DNA of 64,000 bases, taken from contig NZ_NPKJ01000044.1 of the NCBI RefSeq assembly GCF_002284575.1, positions 499 to 64,498 of the forward strand, read 5' to 3'. A model generated the notes under the pieces. That model was not told where the DNA came from and searched no databases. It saw only the letters and a list, made by a program, of their open reading frames with translations. Origin of the DNA: Mesorhizobium temperatum. Its GTDB lineage: Bacteria; Pseudomonadota; Alphaproteobacteria; Rhizobiales; Rhizobiaceae. A program made the position numbers and the translations under genes. Positions 37,818 to 46,381 of the stretch are shown in pieces; positions within the stretch are counted from its first letter, which is position 1, and the number at the start of each line of letters is the position of its first letter.

Positions 37818-38993
37818 TCAGCCGCGTAGCGCGTGCGCCTCCAGGAACCGTTCCGAAAGGGTGAATCCCAGTCCGGGCTTCTCGGGGATCGCTATCATAC
37901 CGTCCTTTGCTTCGACAGTCTCCTCGATCAGATCGTGGATCATCGGGTTGGCGCCTAGCGAATATTCGACGGTAAAGCTAGCCGGCGAAGCAGCACAGAC
38001 ATGCAGCCCGGCAAAGAAGCAAGGCGCGCCGGCCCACAGATGCGGCGCAAAGCGCAGATTGAAGGCGCTGGCGATGGTGCCGATCTTCATCGCCTCGCTG
38101 ATGCCGCCGCAGAAGGCCGGATCCGGCTGAAAGATGTCGGCCGCTTTGAGCGTGGCGAGGTCGCGGAAGGCATAGCGCGTCGCCTCGCTCTCACCGGTGG
38201 CGATCGGGATTGAGCCGGACGCCCGCACTTCGGCCATGCCGGGCTTGTCGTCGGCGATGACCGGCTCCTCGAACCAGGCCAGATCGAGATCGCCGGCGAG
38301 ATAGATGAAGCGCTTGGCTTCCGCCACCGTATAGGTGCCGTGTGCATCGACCATCAGGTCGACTTCAGGGCCGAGCGCCTGTCTTGCGGCGCGGACGCGG
38401 GCGGCGGAATTGTGTGGGGTGCCGTCCATCGCGCCGATCCGCATCTTCAGCGCCTTGAAGCCGCCCTTGGCGATATAGGATTTCAGCTGGTCGCCGATCG
38501 CCTCGGTGGAGGCCCAGCCGCCGGAAGCGTAGGCCGGCATGCGGTCAAGCTTGCGGCCGCCGAGCAGCCGCCAGACCGGAACCTCAAGCGACTTGCCCAG
38601 AATATCCCACAACGCGATATCGACAGCACTAATCGCGGCGACGCTGATGCCGCGCCGCGCCAGCTGCGGCATGGCGTGGCCGTTTTGCGCGGCACTGTCG
38701 TGGCGCACGCCATTGTAGAGCATCTCCCAGATCACCCCGATGTCGGCCGGATCGCGGCCGATCAGCTGCGGGCCGACCTCATGGTTCAGCATGTGGACGA
38801 GGGCGCCATAGCTGCCGGTGCTGCCGGCGGCATTCTTGCCTTCGCCCCAGCCGACCAGCCCGTCGTCGGTCTCGAGGCGCAGGATGGCGGCGTCGAACGA
38901 CGTCACCTGACCGAAGTCGCTGCGGTGCTGCTTCGCGGCTTCGATCGGTATGCGGACCCACCAGGCTTGGACCGTCTTGATGCGCATGTTCAT
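37818..38993 (-). CDS. Mandelate racemase/muconate lactonizing (enolase superfamily) sugar-acid dehydratase-like protein
   Basis: A 391-residue member of the mandelate racemase subgroup. Metal ligands lie in DLMVDAHGTY (Asp), AWFEEPV (Glu) and ATGESEA (Glu). The His-Asp pair is FAPHLW and FQPDPAFCGG. The base motif after the second strand is KMR rather than the usual KxK. The likely reaction is dehydration of an aldonate to a 2-keto-3-deoxy acid. It follows the epimerase in the same operon with a 62-bp gap. Confidence 0.88.
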   Translation of the reverse strand: MNMRIKTVQAWWVRIPIEAAKQHRSDFGQVTSFDAAILRLETDDGLVGWGEGKNAAGSTGSYGALVHMLNHEVGPQLIGRDPADIGVIWEMLYNGVRHDSAAQNGHAMPQLARRGISVAAISAVDIALWDILGKSLEVPVWRLLGGRKLDRMPAYASGGWASTEAIGDQLKSYIAKGGFKALKMRIGAMDGTPHNSAARVRAARQALGPEVDLMVDAHGTYTVAEAKRFIYLAGDLDLAWFEEPVIADDKPGMAEVRASGSIPIATGESEATRYAFRDLATLKAADIFQPDPAFCGGISEAMKIGTIASAFNLRFAPHLWAGAPCFFAGLHVCAASPASFTVEYSLGANPMIHDLIEETVEAKDGMIAIPEKPGLGFTLSERFLEAHALRG

Positions 38994-39055
38994 CCTCTGC
39001 CTTGCCGCCGTTAGGGGCCGCCATCAGGGCGGAAGGGCTCGTTTCCAGAGATCGA

Positions 39056-39943
39056 CTACTTGATCAGCGGCAGCAGCGTTTCGGCGGTGATGCGCATCTG
39101 GTCGGTGTAGAACTTTTCCGTGAGTACGCTGGAACCGTGGTCCTGGATGAATTTGAGCTGCTCCGGCGAGATGTCGACCGGGTTGCGTTCGACCATGTCG
39201 GGATAAGGAGCAGCTGGCGTGCGGTCGACAGGGGCGACGAACTCGTTGGTCAGCGCGCCGTCGTAACCGACTTCCTTCAGGGTGCCGACGATCTTCGGCC
39301 AGTCGATCTGTCCGAGACCGGCCGCGAAGCGGTTGTTGTCAGCGACGTGGAAATCGAACAGGCGCTTTCCGACCTGCCGGATGGCATCGTAGACGTTAAA
39401 CTCCTCCATATGGAGGTGATAGGCGTCGAGGCAGACACCGCATTCGGGGCTGACCGCATCGGCCAGCGCCAGTGCCTGGGCGCCGCGGTTGAACAGATAG
39501 GTCTCGAAGCGGTTGAGCGGCTCGACCGCGATCTTGACGCCGACCTTCTTGGCATGGGTGAAGCATTCCCTGGTGGCGTCGACCACCCATTTCCATTCTT
39601 CTTCCTCGGTGCCGTCCGGCACCACCTTGCCGACGGTGGCGGGAACGAGCGTGATGATCTCACCGTCGAGTTCGCTCACCATCGTCAGCACGTCCTTGAC
39701 ATACTGCACCGAGCGCTCGCGCTGGCCCTGATCCTTGGCGGCGAGATTGCGCTCGCCCAGCATCAGCGTCACCGCCCCCCAGCAGCGGATGCCGTGCTCC
39801 TTCAGGAGTGCGCGCGTCTCGTCGGTCTTGTACTGCTCGGGCTCGCCGGAAATCTCGATCGACTCATAGCCGAACTTCTTGATGCGTTTGAGCGTCGTCT
39901 CCAACGGTTCCGCCCGCATCCAGTTGTGCGTCGAAAGATGCAT
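39056..39943 (-). CDS. Xylose-isomerase-like TIM-barrel sugar epimerase/isomerase
   Basis: A 295-residue TIM-barrel protein. Expected metal sites are IAVEPLNRFETYL (Glu), VCLDAYHLHMEE (Asp/His), DFHVADNNR (His) and TNEFVAP (Glu). The ATG at 39943 follows GGAAGGA; the frame runs on to 40429 without coding character. It is the first gene of the minus-strand operon with the dehydratase, GntR and dehydrogenase. Candidate operators lie 106 and 287 bp upstream. Confidence 0.87.
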   Translation of the reverse strand: MHLSTHNWMRAEPLETTLKRIKKFGYESIEISGEPEQYKTDETRALLKEHGIRCWGAVTLMLGERNLAAKDQGQRERSVQYVKDVLTMVSELDGEIITLVPATVGKVVPDGTEEEEWKWVVDATRECFTHAKKVGVKIAVEPLNRFETYLFNRGAQALALADAVSPECGVCLDAYHLHMEEFNVYDAIRQVGKRLFDFHVADNNRFAAGLGQIDWPKIVGTLKEVGYDGALTNEFVAPVDRTPAAPYPDMVERNPVDISPEQLKFIQDHGSSVLTEKFYTDQMRITAETLLPLIK

Positions 39944-40343
39944 GGTCTGTCCTTCCCAGAATTCGCCTGTAACAATTCGCCTGCGATGCACTCCACCAGA
40001 GTGCGCTGCATGATTTCCTCCCCAAGGCGCTCCCAGCATTTGTCGTAACTGGTTCGACCAATTGGGCCTGAAAAGAGGGTCTACAGCAATTTCATCTGGA
40101 CGGCAAGAAATCCCACAAGTCAGCCTCGATCTCTGATTATTTCGTTGATTAAAATGGCGTATTTGCCTGCTGTCCGGCAACTTTCGCCGCTCTGGTTGCG
40201 AGTGGCGCCGCTTGACCAAGTGACCATATTTGGTAATACCAGAATGGCGGTGCATACAAGCGCCTGTCGAGAAAAGACCAAAGAGGCTGGCCCTGCTTTC
40301 AATCGGCGCTATGCTTGGTCGTGGATAATTAGGGAGGATGCCG
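39944..40343. promoter_or_regulatory. 400-bp divergent promoter region with two GntR-type sites
   Basis: The gap separates two TIM-barrel genes read in opposite directions. CTGGTTCGACCAA lies at 40049-40061, close to the minus-strand start, and TTGGTAATACCAG at 40230-40242, close to the plus-strand start. Each divergent gene thus has one site roughly 100 bp from its ATG. Both fit YTGGTnnnACCAR. I see no supportable ORF in the gap. Confidence 0.6.
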
Positions 40344-41399
40344 ATGCCGTCGACAATGAAGGGTCCCGGGCTGTTTCTGGCGCAGTTCGCGGGCGATGCC
40401 GCACCGTTCAATTCGCTGCCGTCGATCACCAGATGGGCGGCCGGACTGGGCTACAAGGGCGTGCAGATACCGACCTGGGACAGCCGGCTGTTCGACCTCG
40501 AGAAAGCGGCGTCTTCCCAAGCCTATTGCGACGAAGTGAAGGGCATCTGCACCGAGGCTGGCGTTGAGATCACCGAGCTGTCGACGCATTTGCAGGGGCA
40601 ATTGGTGGCGGTGCATCCAGCCTATGACGCACAGTTCGACGGCTTCGCGCCGCCTGCGGTGCACAACAACCCGAAGGCCAGGCAGCAATGGGCGGTCGAA
40701 CAGATGAAGTTCGGCGCCAAGGCTTCGAAGAATCTTGGGCTCACGGCGTCGGTGTCGTTTTGCGGAGCGTTGGCTTTTCCCTACCTTTATCCTTGGCCGC
40801 AACGGCCGGCGGGATTGATCGAGGAGGCGTTTTCCGAACTGGGAAAGCGCTGGAAGCCGATCCTCGACGTCTATGAGGACAATGGCGTCGATGTTGGCTA
40901 CGAGATCCATCCGGGCGAGGACGTGTTCGATGGCGCGACCTTCGAGATGTTCCTCGAGGCGGTGGGCGGCCACAAGCGCTGCAACATCAATTACGACCCG
41001 TCGCATTTCCTGCTGCAGCAGCTCGACTATCTCGAATTCATCGACATCTATCACGAGCGGATCAAGGCCTTCCACGCCAAGGACGCCGAGTTCAATCCGA
41101 CCGGCCGGCAAGGCGTCTATTCCGGCTATCAGAGCTGGACGAACCGGGCCGGGCGTTTCCGCTCGCTCGGCGACGGCCAGGTGGATTTCGGCGGCATCTT
41201 CTCCAAGCTCGCCCAATATGACTACGATTCATGGGCGGTGCTGGAGTGGGAATGCTGCCTGAAGCATCCGGAGGACGGTGCGGCCGAAGGCGCGCCCTTC
41301 ATCCAGCATCACATCATCAGGGTGACGGAGAAAGCATTCGACGATTTCGCCGGCGGCGCGACCGATAAAAAGGTGCTGCGCGCCATGATGGGAATCTAG
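40344..41399 (+). CDS. Xylose-isomerase-like TIM-barrel protein (sugar isomerase/epimerase family)
   Basis: A 351-residue TIM-barrel protein, longer than the typical 290. VGYEIHPGEDVFDG, NINYDPSHFLLQQ, KAFHAKDAEF and VLEWECC carry the likely metal ligands. The ATG at 40344 is chosen because GGGAGG ends six bases earlier; the ATG at 40338 would directly abut that site. It is followed by a Gfo/Idh oxidoreductase and another TIM barrel. Such pairs act on 3-keto sugars or glycosides in some bacteria; here that is inference. Confidence 0.87.
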   Translation: MPSTMKGPGLFLAQFAGDAAPFNSLPSITRWAAGLGYKGVQIPTWDSRLFDLEKAASSQAYCDEVKGICTEAGVEITELSTHLQGQLVAVHPAYDAQFDGFAPPAVHNNPKARQQWAVEQMKFGAKASKNLGLTASVSFCGALAFPYLYPWPQRPAGLIEEAFSELGKRWKPILDVYEDNGVDVGYEIHPGEDVFDGATFEMFLEAVGGHKRCNINYDPSHFLLQQLDYLEFIDIYHERIKAFHAKDAEFNPTGRQGVYSGYQSWTNRAGRFRSLGDGQVDFGGIFSKLAQYDYDSWAVLEWECCLKHPEDGAAEGAPFIQHHIIRVTEKAFDDFAGGATDKKVLRAMMGI

Positions 41400-41410
41400 C
41401 GCTCTTTTTT

Positions 41411-41530
41411 CCCCTCCCTCTCGAGGGGAGGGTGGCCCGAAGGGCCGGGTGGGGTCGGTTCATGCCGAGCTCCACGCCCGGCGACCCCACCCCGACGCTA
41501 CGCGTCGACCCTCCCGCAAGGGGGAGGGTA
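41411..41530. repeat. Intergenic palindromic repeat with several hairpins
   Basis: CCCCTCCC near the left end is complementary to GGGGAGGG just inside and to GGGGGAGGG at the right end. Inner pairs are GGCCC/GGGCC and GGGTGGGGTCG/CGACCCCACCC. The pattern matches a dispersed rhizobial intergenic element. It lies between the TIM-barrel and Gfo/Idh genes, which it may separate in mRNA abundance. Confidence 0.78.
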
Positions 41531-41552
41531 AGGAACAACGAGGGAGAAAATC

Positions 41553-42740
41553 ATGGTCGGCGCATCGAAGTCGGAAACGGGAGGCGGCCCGATCCGCTAC
41601 GGCATGGTCGGCGGCGGGCAAGGCGCCTTCATCGGTGCGGTGCACCGGATCGCGGCGCGCATGGACAATGAGTTCGTGCTGGTCGCCGGTGCCCTGTCAT
41701 CCGACCCGGCGCGTGCAAAAGCGTCGGCCGCAGAACTCGGGCTCGATCCCACGCGCAGCTACGGCTCCTTCGCCGAGATGGCCAAGGCCGAGGCCAAGCG
41801 GCCGGACGGCATCGAGGCGGTGGCCATCGTCACGCCCAACAATGTGCATGTGCCGGCGGCGAAGGCGTTTCTCGAAGCCGGCATCCACGTCATTTGCGAC
41901 AAGCCGCTGGCGACGACATTGGCGGAAGCGAAGAAGCTGGCGGCATTGGTCGAAAAGACTGGCAAGGTCTTTGTCCTCACCCACAACTACACCGCCTATC
42001 CGATGGTGCGGCAGGCGCGCGAGATGGTGGCCAAGGGGCAACTCGGCGACATCCGCATCGTGCAGTCGGAATATCCGCAGGACTGGCTGACCGAGGACCT
42101 CGCCGCTACCGGCCAGAAGCAGGCGGCCTGGCGCTCCGACCCCAAGCAGGCTGGTGCCGGCGGTGCGCTGGGCGACATCGGCACGCATGCCTACAATCTC
42201 GCACGCTTCGTCTGCGGGCTGGAGCTCGATTCGCTTTCCGCAGATCTCGACGCCTTCGTGCCGGGGCGGCAACTCGATGACAATGTCAACGTCATGCTGC
42301 GCTTCAAGCCGGTCGGCAAGTCGCATCCGGCCAAGGGGATGTTGTGGGCAAGCCAGGTGGCGCCGGGCCACGAGAACGGGCTGAAGCTGCGTATCTATGG
42401 CTCGAAGGGCGGGCTCGAATGGGTGCAGGCCGACCCGAACTATCTATGGTACACGCCGTTCGGCCAGCCGAAGCAGTTGATCACCCGAAATGGCGCCGGC
42501 GCGCTGCCAGTCGCCGGGCGCGTCAGCCGCGTTCCGTCAGGCCATCCGGAAGGCTATCTCGAAGGCTTCGCCAACATCTATCAGGAGGCGGCCCGCGCCA
42601 TCCGCGCAGCGCGCCGCAAAGGCGGCAAGCCGGCTAAGGGTGTCATCTTCCCGACCATCCAGGACGGTGTCGAAGGCATGGCCTTCATTGAAGCCTGCGT
42701 GAAGTCCTCGAAGAAGAATGGAGCCTGGACGAAGCTCTGA
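41553..42740 (+). CDS. Gfo/Idh/MocA family oxidoreductase
   Basis: A 395-residue NAD(P)-dependent sugar dehydrogenase. The N-terminal Rossmann loop is IRYGMVGGGQGAFIG, the family Lys lies in ICDKPLATT (EKP in most members), and GDIGTHAYNLARFV is the C-terminal substrate helix. The ATG at 41553 follows GAGGGAG. It lies between two TIM-barrel epimerase genes. The family often oxidises C3 or C1 of sugars or inositols. Confidence 0.92.
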   Translation: MVGASKSETGGGPIRYGMVGGGQGAFIGAVHRIAARMDNEFVLVAGALSSDPARAKASAAELGLDPTRSYGSFAEMAKAEAKRPDGIEAVAIVTPNNVHVPAAKAFLEAGIHVICDKPLATTLAEAKKLAALVEKTGKVFVLTHNYTAYPMVRQAREMVAKGQLGDIRIVQSEYPQDWLTEDLAATGQKQAAWRSDPKQAGAGGALGDIGTHAYNLARFVCGLELDSLSADLDAFVPGRQLDDNVNVMLRFKPVGKSHPAKGMLWASQVAPGHENGLKLRIYGSKGGLEWVQADPNYLWYTPFGQPKQLITRNGAGALPVAGRVSRVPSGHPEGYLEGFANIYQEAARAIRAARRKGGKPAKGVIFPTIQDGVEGMAFIEACVKSSKKNGAWTKL

Positions 42741-42742
42741 TC

Positions 42743-42869
42743 GGGGTGCTGATCTTCAGGTGATGCCGGCCTGCAAACGGCAGTTTCCCGCGCTTCCGGT
42801 GCTCACGCTCCGCTCCGGTTCTCGGAAACTACCATTTTTGGCTCGGCCTGACCTGAATCTCAACACCCC
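42743..42869. repeat. Dispersed palindromic repeat, copy A
   Basis: The ends are inverted relatives of each other (GGTGCTGATCTTCAGGTGATG against CCTGACCTGAATCTCAACACC, each read as part of one arm). Inner blocks CCTGCAAA, GCGCTTCCGGT and ACCATTTTT are shared with copy B at 55712-55842 in the same orientation. The element is intergenic. Confidence 0.85.
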
Positions 42870-42902
42870 TTGTGCGATGGCCAATGATGGGGAGGGGCGT
42901 CG

Positions 42903-43790
42903 ATGAAAATCGGCATGTGCATGTTCTTGTGGACGACGGCCGTGTCGAAGAGACACGAGCCACTGCTTAGGGATATCAAGGCGACCGGCTTCGATGGCGT
43001 CGAGATACCGATCTTCTCCGGCACGCCGGACGACTACAAGAAGCTCGGTGAACTGCTCGACGGCATCGGGCTGGAACGCACCGCCGTCTCGGCGATGGGC
43101 GATCCGGCGATGAATTTGATCGCGGCCGATGGTTCAACGCGCAAGGCCGGCGTTGACCATATGAAATGGGCGATCGACTGCACACAAGCGCTTGGCGCCA
43201 AAACCCTGAGCGGCCCGCTGCATTCGACGCTCGGCGCGTTTTCCGGCAGTGGGCCGACTGCGGCCGAGAAAAAGCGCTCCGTCGCCTCGCAACGCGCCAT
43301 CGGTGACCATGCCGGAAAGAAGAATGTCACCATCGGGCTGGAGGCGCTCAACCGCTTCGAATGCTACCTGCTCAACACGATGGACGATCTGTCGGAGCAT
43401 GTCGACGCAATCGACCGGCCGCACATCAAGGCGATGTACGACACCTTCCATGCCAATATCGAGGAGGCCGACGCGATCGGCGCCTATACGCGCAACCGCA
43501 AAAATGTCGTCCATATCCATATTTCGGAGAATGATCGCGGCGTGCCTGGGCGCGGCCACATTCCGTGGCATGAGACGTTTTCGGCGATCCGCAAGAGCGG
43601 CTATGACGACTGGCTGACGATCGAGGCCTTCGGCCGCTCGCTCAAAGATTTGGCGGCGGCCACCAAGGTGTGGCGCGATTTTTCGGAAAGCCCGGAAGCC
43701 GTCTATCGCGACGGCTACAAGCACATCAAGAGCGGCTGGAAAAAGGCTGCTGCGCTAGATGCAGCCGGGCCTTCTTCTCAGGCGATCTGA
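42903..43790 (+). CDS. D-tagatose 3-epimerase-like TIM-barrel protein
   Basis: A 295-residue sugar epimerase. The metal-site blocks GLEALNRFECYL, AMYDTFHANIEEAD, VHIHISENDRGVPGRGHI and LTIEAFGR closely follow the ketose 3-epimerase pattern. The ATG at 42903 follows GGGGAGGGG. It is the third plus-strand gene of the block. Its last 13 bases overlap the convergent phnE2 gene. Confidence 0.88.
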   Translation: MKIGMCMFLWTTAVSKRHEPLLRDIKATGFDGVEIPIFSGTPDDYKKLGELLDGIGLERTAVSAMGDPAMNLIAADGSTRKAGVDHMKWAIDCTQALGAKTLSGPLHSTLGAFSGSGPTAAEKKRSVASQRAIGDHAGKKNVTIGLEALNRFECYLLNTMDDLSEHVDAIDRPHIKAMYDTFHANIEEADAIGAYTRNRKNVVHIHISENDRGVPGRGHIPWHETFSAIRKSGYDDWLTIEAFGRSLKDLAAATKVWRDFSESPEAVYRDGYKHIKSGWKKAAALDAAGPSSQAI

Positions 43791-45328
43791 GCTGCCGGCG
43801 GACGGACGGAAACGCGCCGTTCATCGTTGCCGTTTGCGACGGTCCCCATCAGCTTGCGGCGGAGATAGCTGGAGATGTTGTCGAAGATGAAAACGACAAG
43901 CAGGATCAGCAGAACCATGTAGAAAACATTGGCCCAGTTGGTGTTGGTGCGCATGGCCTCCCACAATTTCAGACCGATGCCGCCGGCGCCGACAGCACCT
44001 ATGATCGTCGCTGACCGGGTGTTCGATTCCCAGAAATAGAGGGATTGGCTGAGGAATACCGGCAGAACCTGGGGCAGCACCCCGTAGCGCTGCACCATTG
44101 CCGGCGTGGCGCCAACCGAGCGGATGCCCTCGCGCTGCTTGTCATCGATGTTTTCCAGCGCCTCGGAATAGAGTTTGCCCAAGGTTCCGGTGTCGGTGAA
44201 GAAGATCGCCGACATGCCGGCCAGCGGCCCCGGACCGAAGCCGCGCGTGAAGAACAGCGCCCAGATCAGCATGTCGACCGAGCGCTGGAAATCGAAAAAG
44301 CGCTTTGTTAGCTGGTTGGCTATCCGGCTCGGCGTGACGTTGCGCGCAGCCAGGAAGGCGAGCGGAAAGGCGACGATCGAGGCCAGCACCGTGCCGACAA
44401 AAGCCATGACGATGGTTTGCAAAAGTTTCAGCCAGACGTCGCCGTGCTGCCACTCGGCGTTGTTGAGGACGTTATCCCAGGCGAGCGCTGCGTTTGACCG
44501 CGACGGGTCGATGCGTGCCCCGGAAACGATCAGTGAAGCGACCTCGCCGAACGGTTTACCCCAGAACGGCGAATTCGTGTCGAACACGAAATTGGCCCAG
44601 CCGAAGAAACGTCTCCAGGCGACCACTTCATCATTTTGCACTTCAGCGCGGCCGAGAAATCCGAACGAGACATAGGCTGTCGAGCCTGGCCTGCGTTGCT
44701 CGATCCAGTCAGGCAGCGGCGTGCGCGGTGTCACAGAACTGTCCTTGGCAATGTCGAAAATGACGCTTTCGGCGCCGCGCGTCACGGTGACGAGGTTTGG
44801 CGTGATGGCGATCCGGCCATTGCCAAGGGTGACGGTCGCCGCCACAACGGCGTTTTCGCGCACCGTTTCAGGTGCAGCCGGAGCGGATTGGCCCGACGGG
44901 GCGGCCGGATTCTCTGCGGTCGGCGCGCCGGGCGCCATGAACGAATCCTGCGACGACTTGTTGGTGGCGATTGCCGGTGCTGGCGCTGCGTCGACCCGCC
45001 GCTCGATCACAGCCATCTGCTTGGCCATCCAGTCGGGATTTGGGTTGGATCCCAGTTTGGAAAAGCGGGAGTAGTCGATTGTCAGATAGTTGTCCTTGAA
45101 CTCGATGTCGGGCCGGATTTCGTAAGACACCCAGTCGGCGAGATAAGCGCCGGCAAGGTTCCAGTTCGCCTTTTCGAGAACGGTGGCGATCGAGAAGAAC
45201 CACGAACAATAGAAGGTGTAGAGAATGCAAAGAAGGATGCCGATCGGGGCGGCGTAGCGCTTCCATAGGGATCGCCGGAACGCGTCCGGATGGCGAGTAG
45301 CGATGTCGTTGATGGCATCGGCATTCAT
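43778..45328 (-). CDS. phnE: Phosphonate ABC transporter permease PhnE2 (with large external insertion)
   Basis: A 516-residue permease, compared with roughly 260-330 in most PhnE proteins. After the first membrane segment (IGILLCILYTFYCSWFF) about 230 residues precede the usual permease core. That stretch includes an Ala/Pro-rich linker around residues 120-165. The core has IGAVGAGGIGLKLW near its end, typical of PhnE. It is the last gene of phnCDE1E2. The ATG at 45328 lies four bases past the phnE1 stop. Confidence 0.9.
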   Translation of the reverse strand: MNADAINDIATRHPDAFRRSLWKRYAAPIGILLCILYTFYCSWFFSIATVLEKANWNLAGAYLADWVSYEIRPDIEFKDNYLTIDYSRFSKLGSNPNPDWMAKQMAVIERRVDAAPAPAIATNKSSQDSFMAPGAPTAENPAAPSGQSAPAAPETVRENAVVAATVTLGNGRIAITPNLVTVTRGAESVIFDIAKDSSVTPRTPLPDWIEQRRPGSTAYVSFGFLGRAEVQNDEVVAWRRFFGWANFVFDTNSPFWGKPFGEVASLIVSGARIDPSRSNAALAWDNVLNNAEWQHGDVWLKLLQTIVMAFVGTVLASIVAFPLAFLAARNVTPSRIANQLTKRFFDFQRSVDMLIWALFFTRGFGPGPLAGMSAIFFTDTGTLGKLYSEALENIDDKQREGIRSVGATPAMVQRYGVLPQVLPVFLSQSLYFWESNTRSATIIGAVGAGGIGLKLWEAMRTNTNWANVFYMVLLILLVVFIFDNISSYLRRKLMGTVANGNDERRVSVRPPAAQIA

Positions 45329-45332
45329 TGCA

Positions 45333-46307
45333 TTACTCTCCGCGCCCGTATGCGAACGCCTGCCGGCCGACAAGACGGTGTCTCAGCCATGCCGAAAACT
45401 GGTCGACGGCGACAATCGTGCAGAACAGCAGAAAGACGATGGCGATGGTCTTGGCCTCATGGCCTCGGCCGATCGAAAGACGCAGCGATTCGCCGATGCC
45501 GCCGGCGCCGACGGCGCCGAGAATGGTCGAAGCGCGCACATTGATCTCGAAGCGGAGGAGGAAATAGCTCATGAAATTGGGCAGGACCTGAGGCACGATG
45601 CCGAACCACACCCGTTCGACCCAATTGGCGCCAACGGCGCGCAAGCCTTCTTCAGGCTTCATGTCGGCATTCTCGACCACTTCGAAGAACATTTTTCCGA
45701 GCGCGCCAACGGTGTGGATGCTGACCGCGATGATCGCCGGAATGGGTCCAAGCGAGAAGATCGCCAGAAAAAAGCCGGCAATGACAATCTCCGGAAAGGC
45801 GCGAACAATTTCAAGGAAGCGGCGCGTGACGAAACGGAGCCAGCGGCTGGCCGTGATATTGCCTGCAGCGAGGAAGCAGAGCAGGAAACCGAATGTGGCG
45901 CCCACAAGCGTCGAGAACAGGGCGATGTTCAGCGTCTCGATCATTCGGTGGAAATACTCCGGAATGTAGATGCTTTGGGTCAGGTAGACCCGGCCTTCGG
46001 GGTAGTCGAATTTGAGGCTGCCATCGTCATAGGGGGACGGCAGGTCGAACAGCGCGCGCACCGGCTCGAACCAGTCGCGCGGCTGCAATTCGGTGAAAAA
46101 GTCGGCGACGTAGGGAAGGCGGTCGAAAAACTTTCCGGCATTGGTCTCGTTGGCGAACCAGAGCGAGCCAGAGAGTGCAAGGAGCAGGAAAACCAGGCCG
46201 CCGATCGTGTAAAGGCGCCGGCGGGCGGCGAGGTCGCGCCAGTGCCGCTCGACAGTGGCTCCCTCCGGTGAAAGCGCAGGCGCGCGGTAAACGTCGGTCG
46301 CACTCAT
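45333..46307 (-). CDS. phnE: Phosphonate ABC transporter permease PhnE1
   Basis: A 324-residue permease. The signature region IRASTILGAVGAGGIGESL is present as NVRASTILGAVGAGGIG, with the EAA-like loop VGANWVERVWFGIVPQVLPNF. It also has an extra stretch of about 60 residues after the first membrane segment. It forms the channel with PhnE2 and is energised by PhnC. Confidence 0.93.
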   Translation of the reverse strand: MSATDVYRAPALSPEGATVERHWRDLAARRRLYTIGGLVFLLLALSGSLWFANETNAGKFFDRLPYVADFFTELQPRDWFEPVRALFDLPSPYDDGSLKFDYPEGRVYLTQSIYIPEYFHRMIETLNIALFSTLVGATFGFLLCFLAAGNITASRWLRFVTRRFLEIVRAFPEIVIAGFFLAIFSLGPIPAIIAVSIHTVGALGKMFFEVVENADMKPEEGLRAVGANWVERVWFGIVPQVLPNFMSYFLLRFEINVRASTILGAVGAGGIGESLRLSIGRGHEAKTIAIVFLLFCTIVAVDQFSAWLRHRLVGRQAFAYGRGE

Positions 46308-46381
46308 CGATAGATCCCCGGCCCCTGATGCGGCAACGCCGCCGCCGGCACATGGCCCCGGCGGCGTTGTAGCAGTTTGTT

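Noticed and set aside
41411..41530. Multi-hairpin repeat as a CRISPR array or structured RNA gene
   Set aside because: There are no regularly spaced identical repeats. The pattern is one nested palindrome typical of dispersed intergenic elements.
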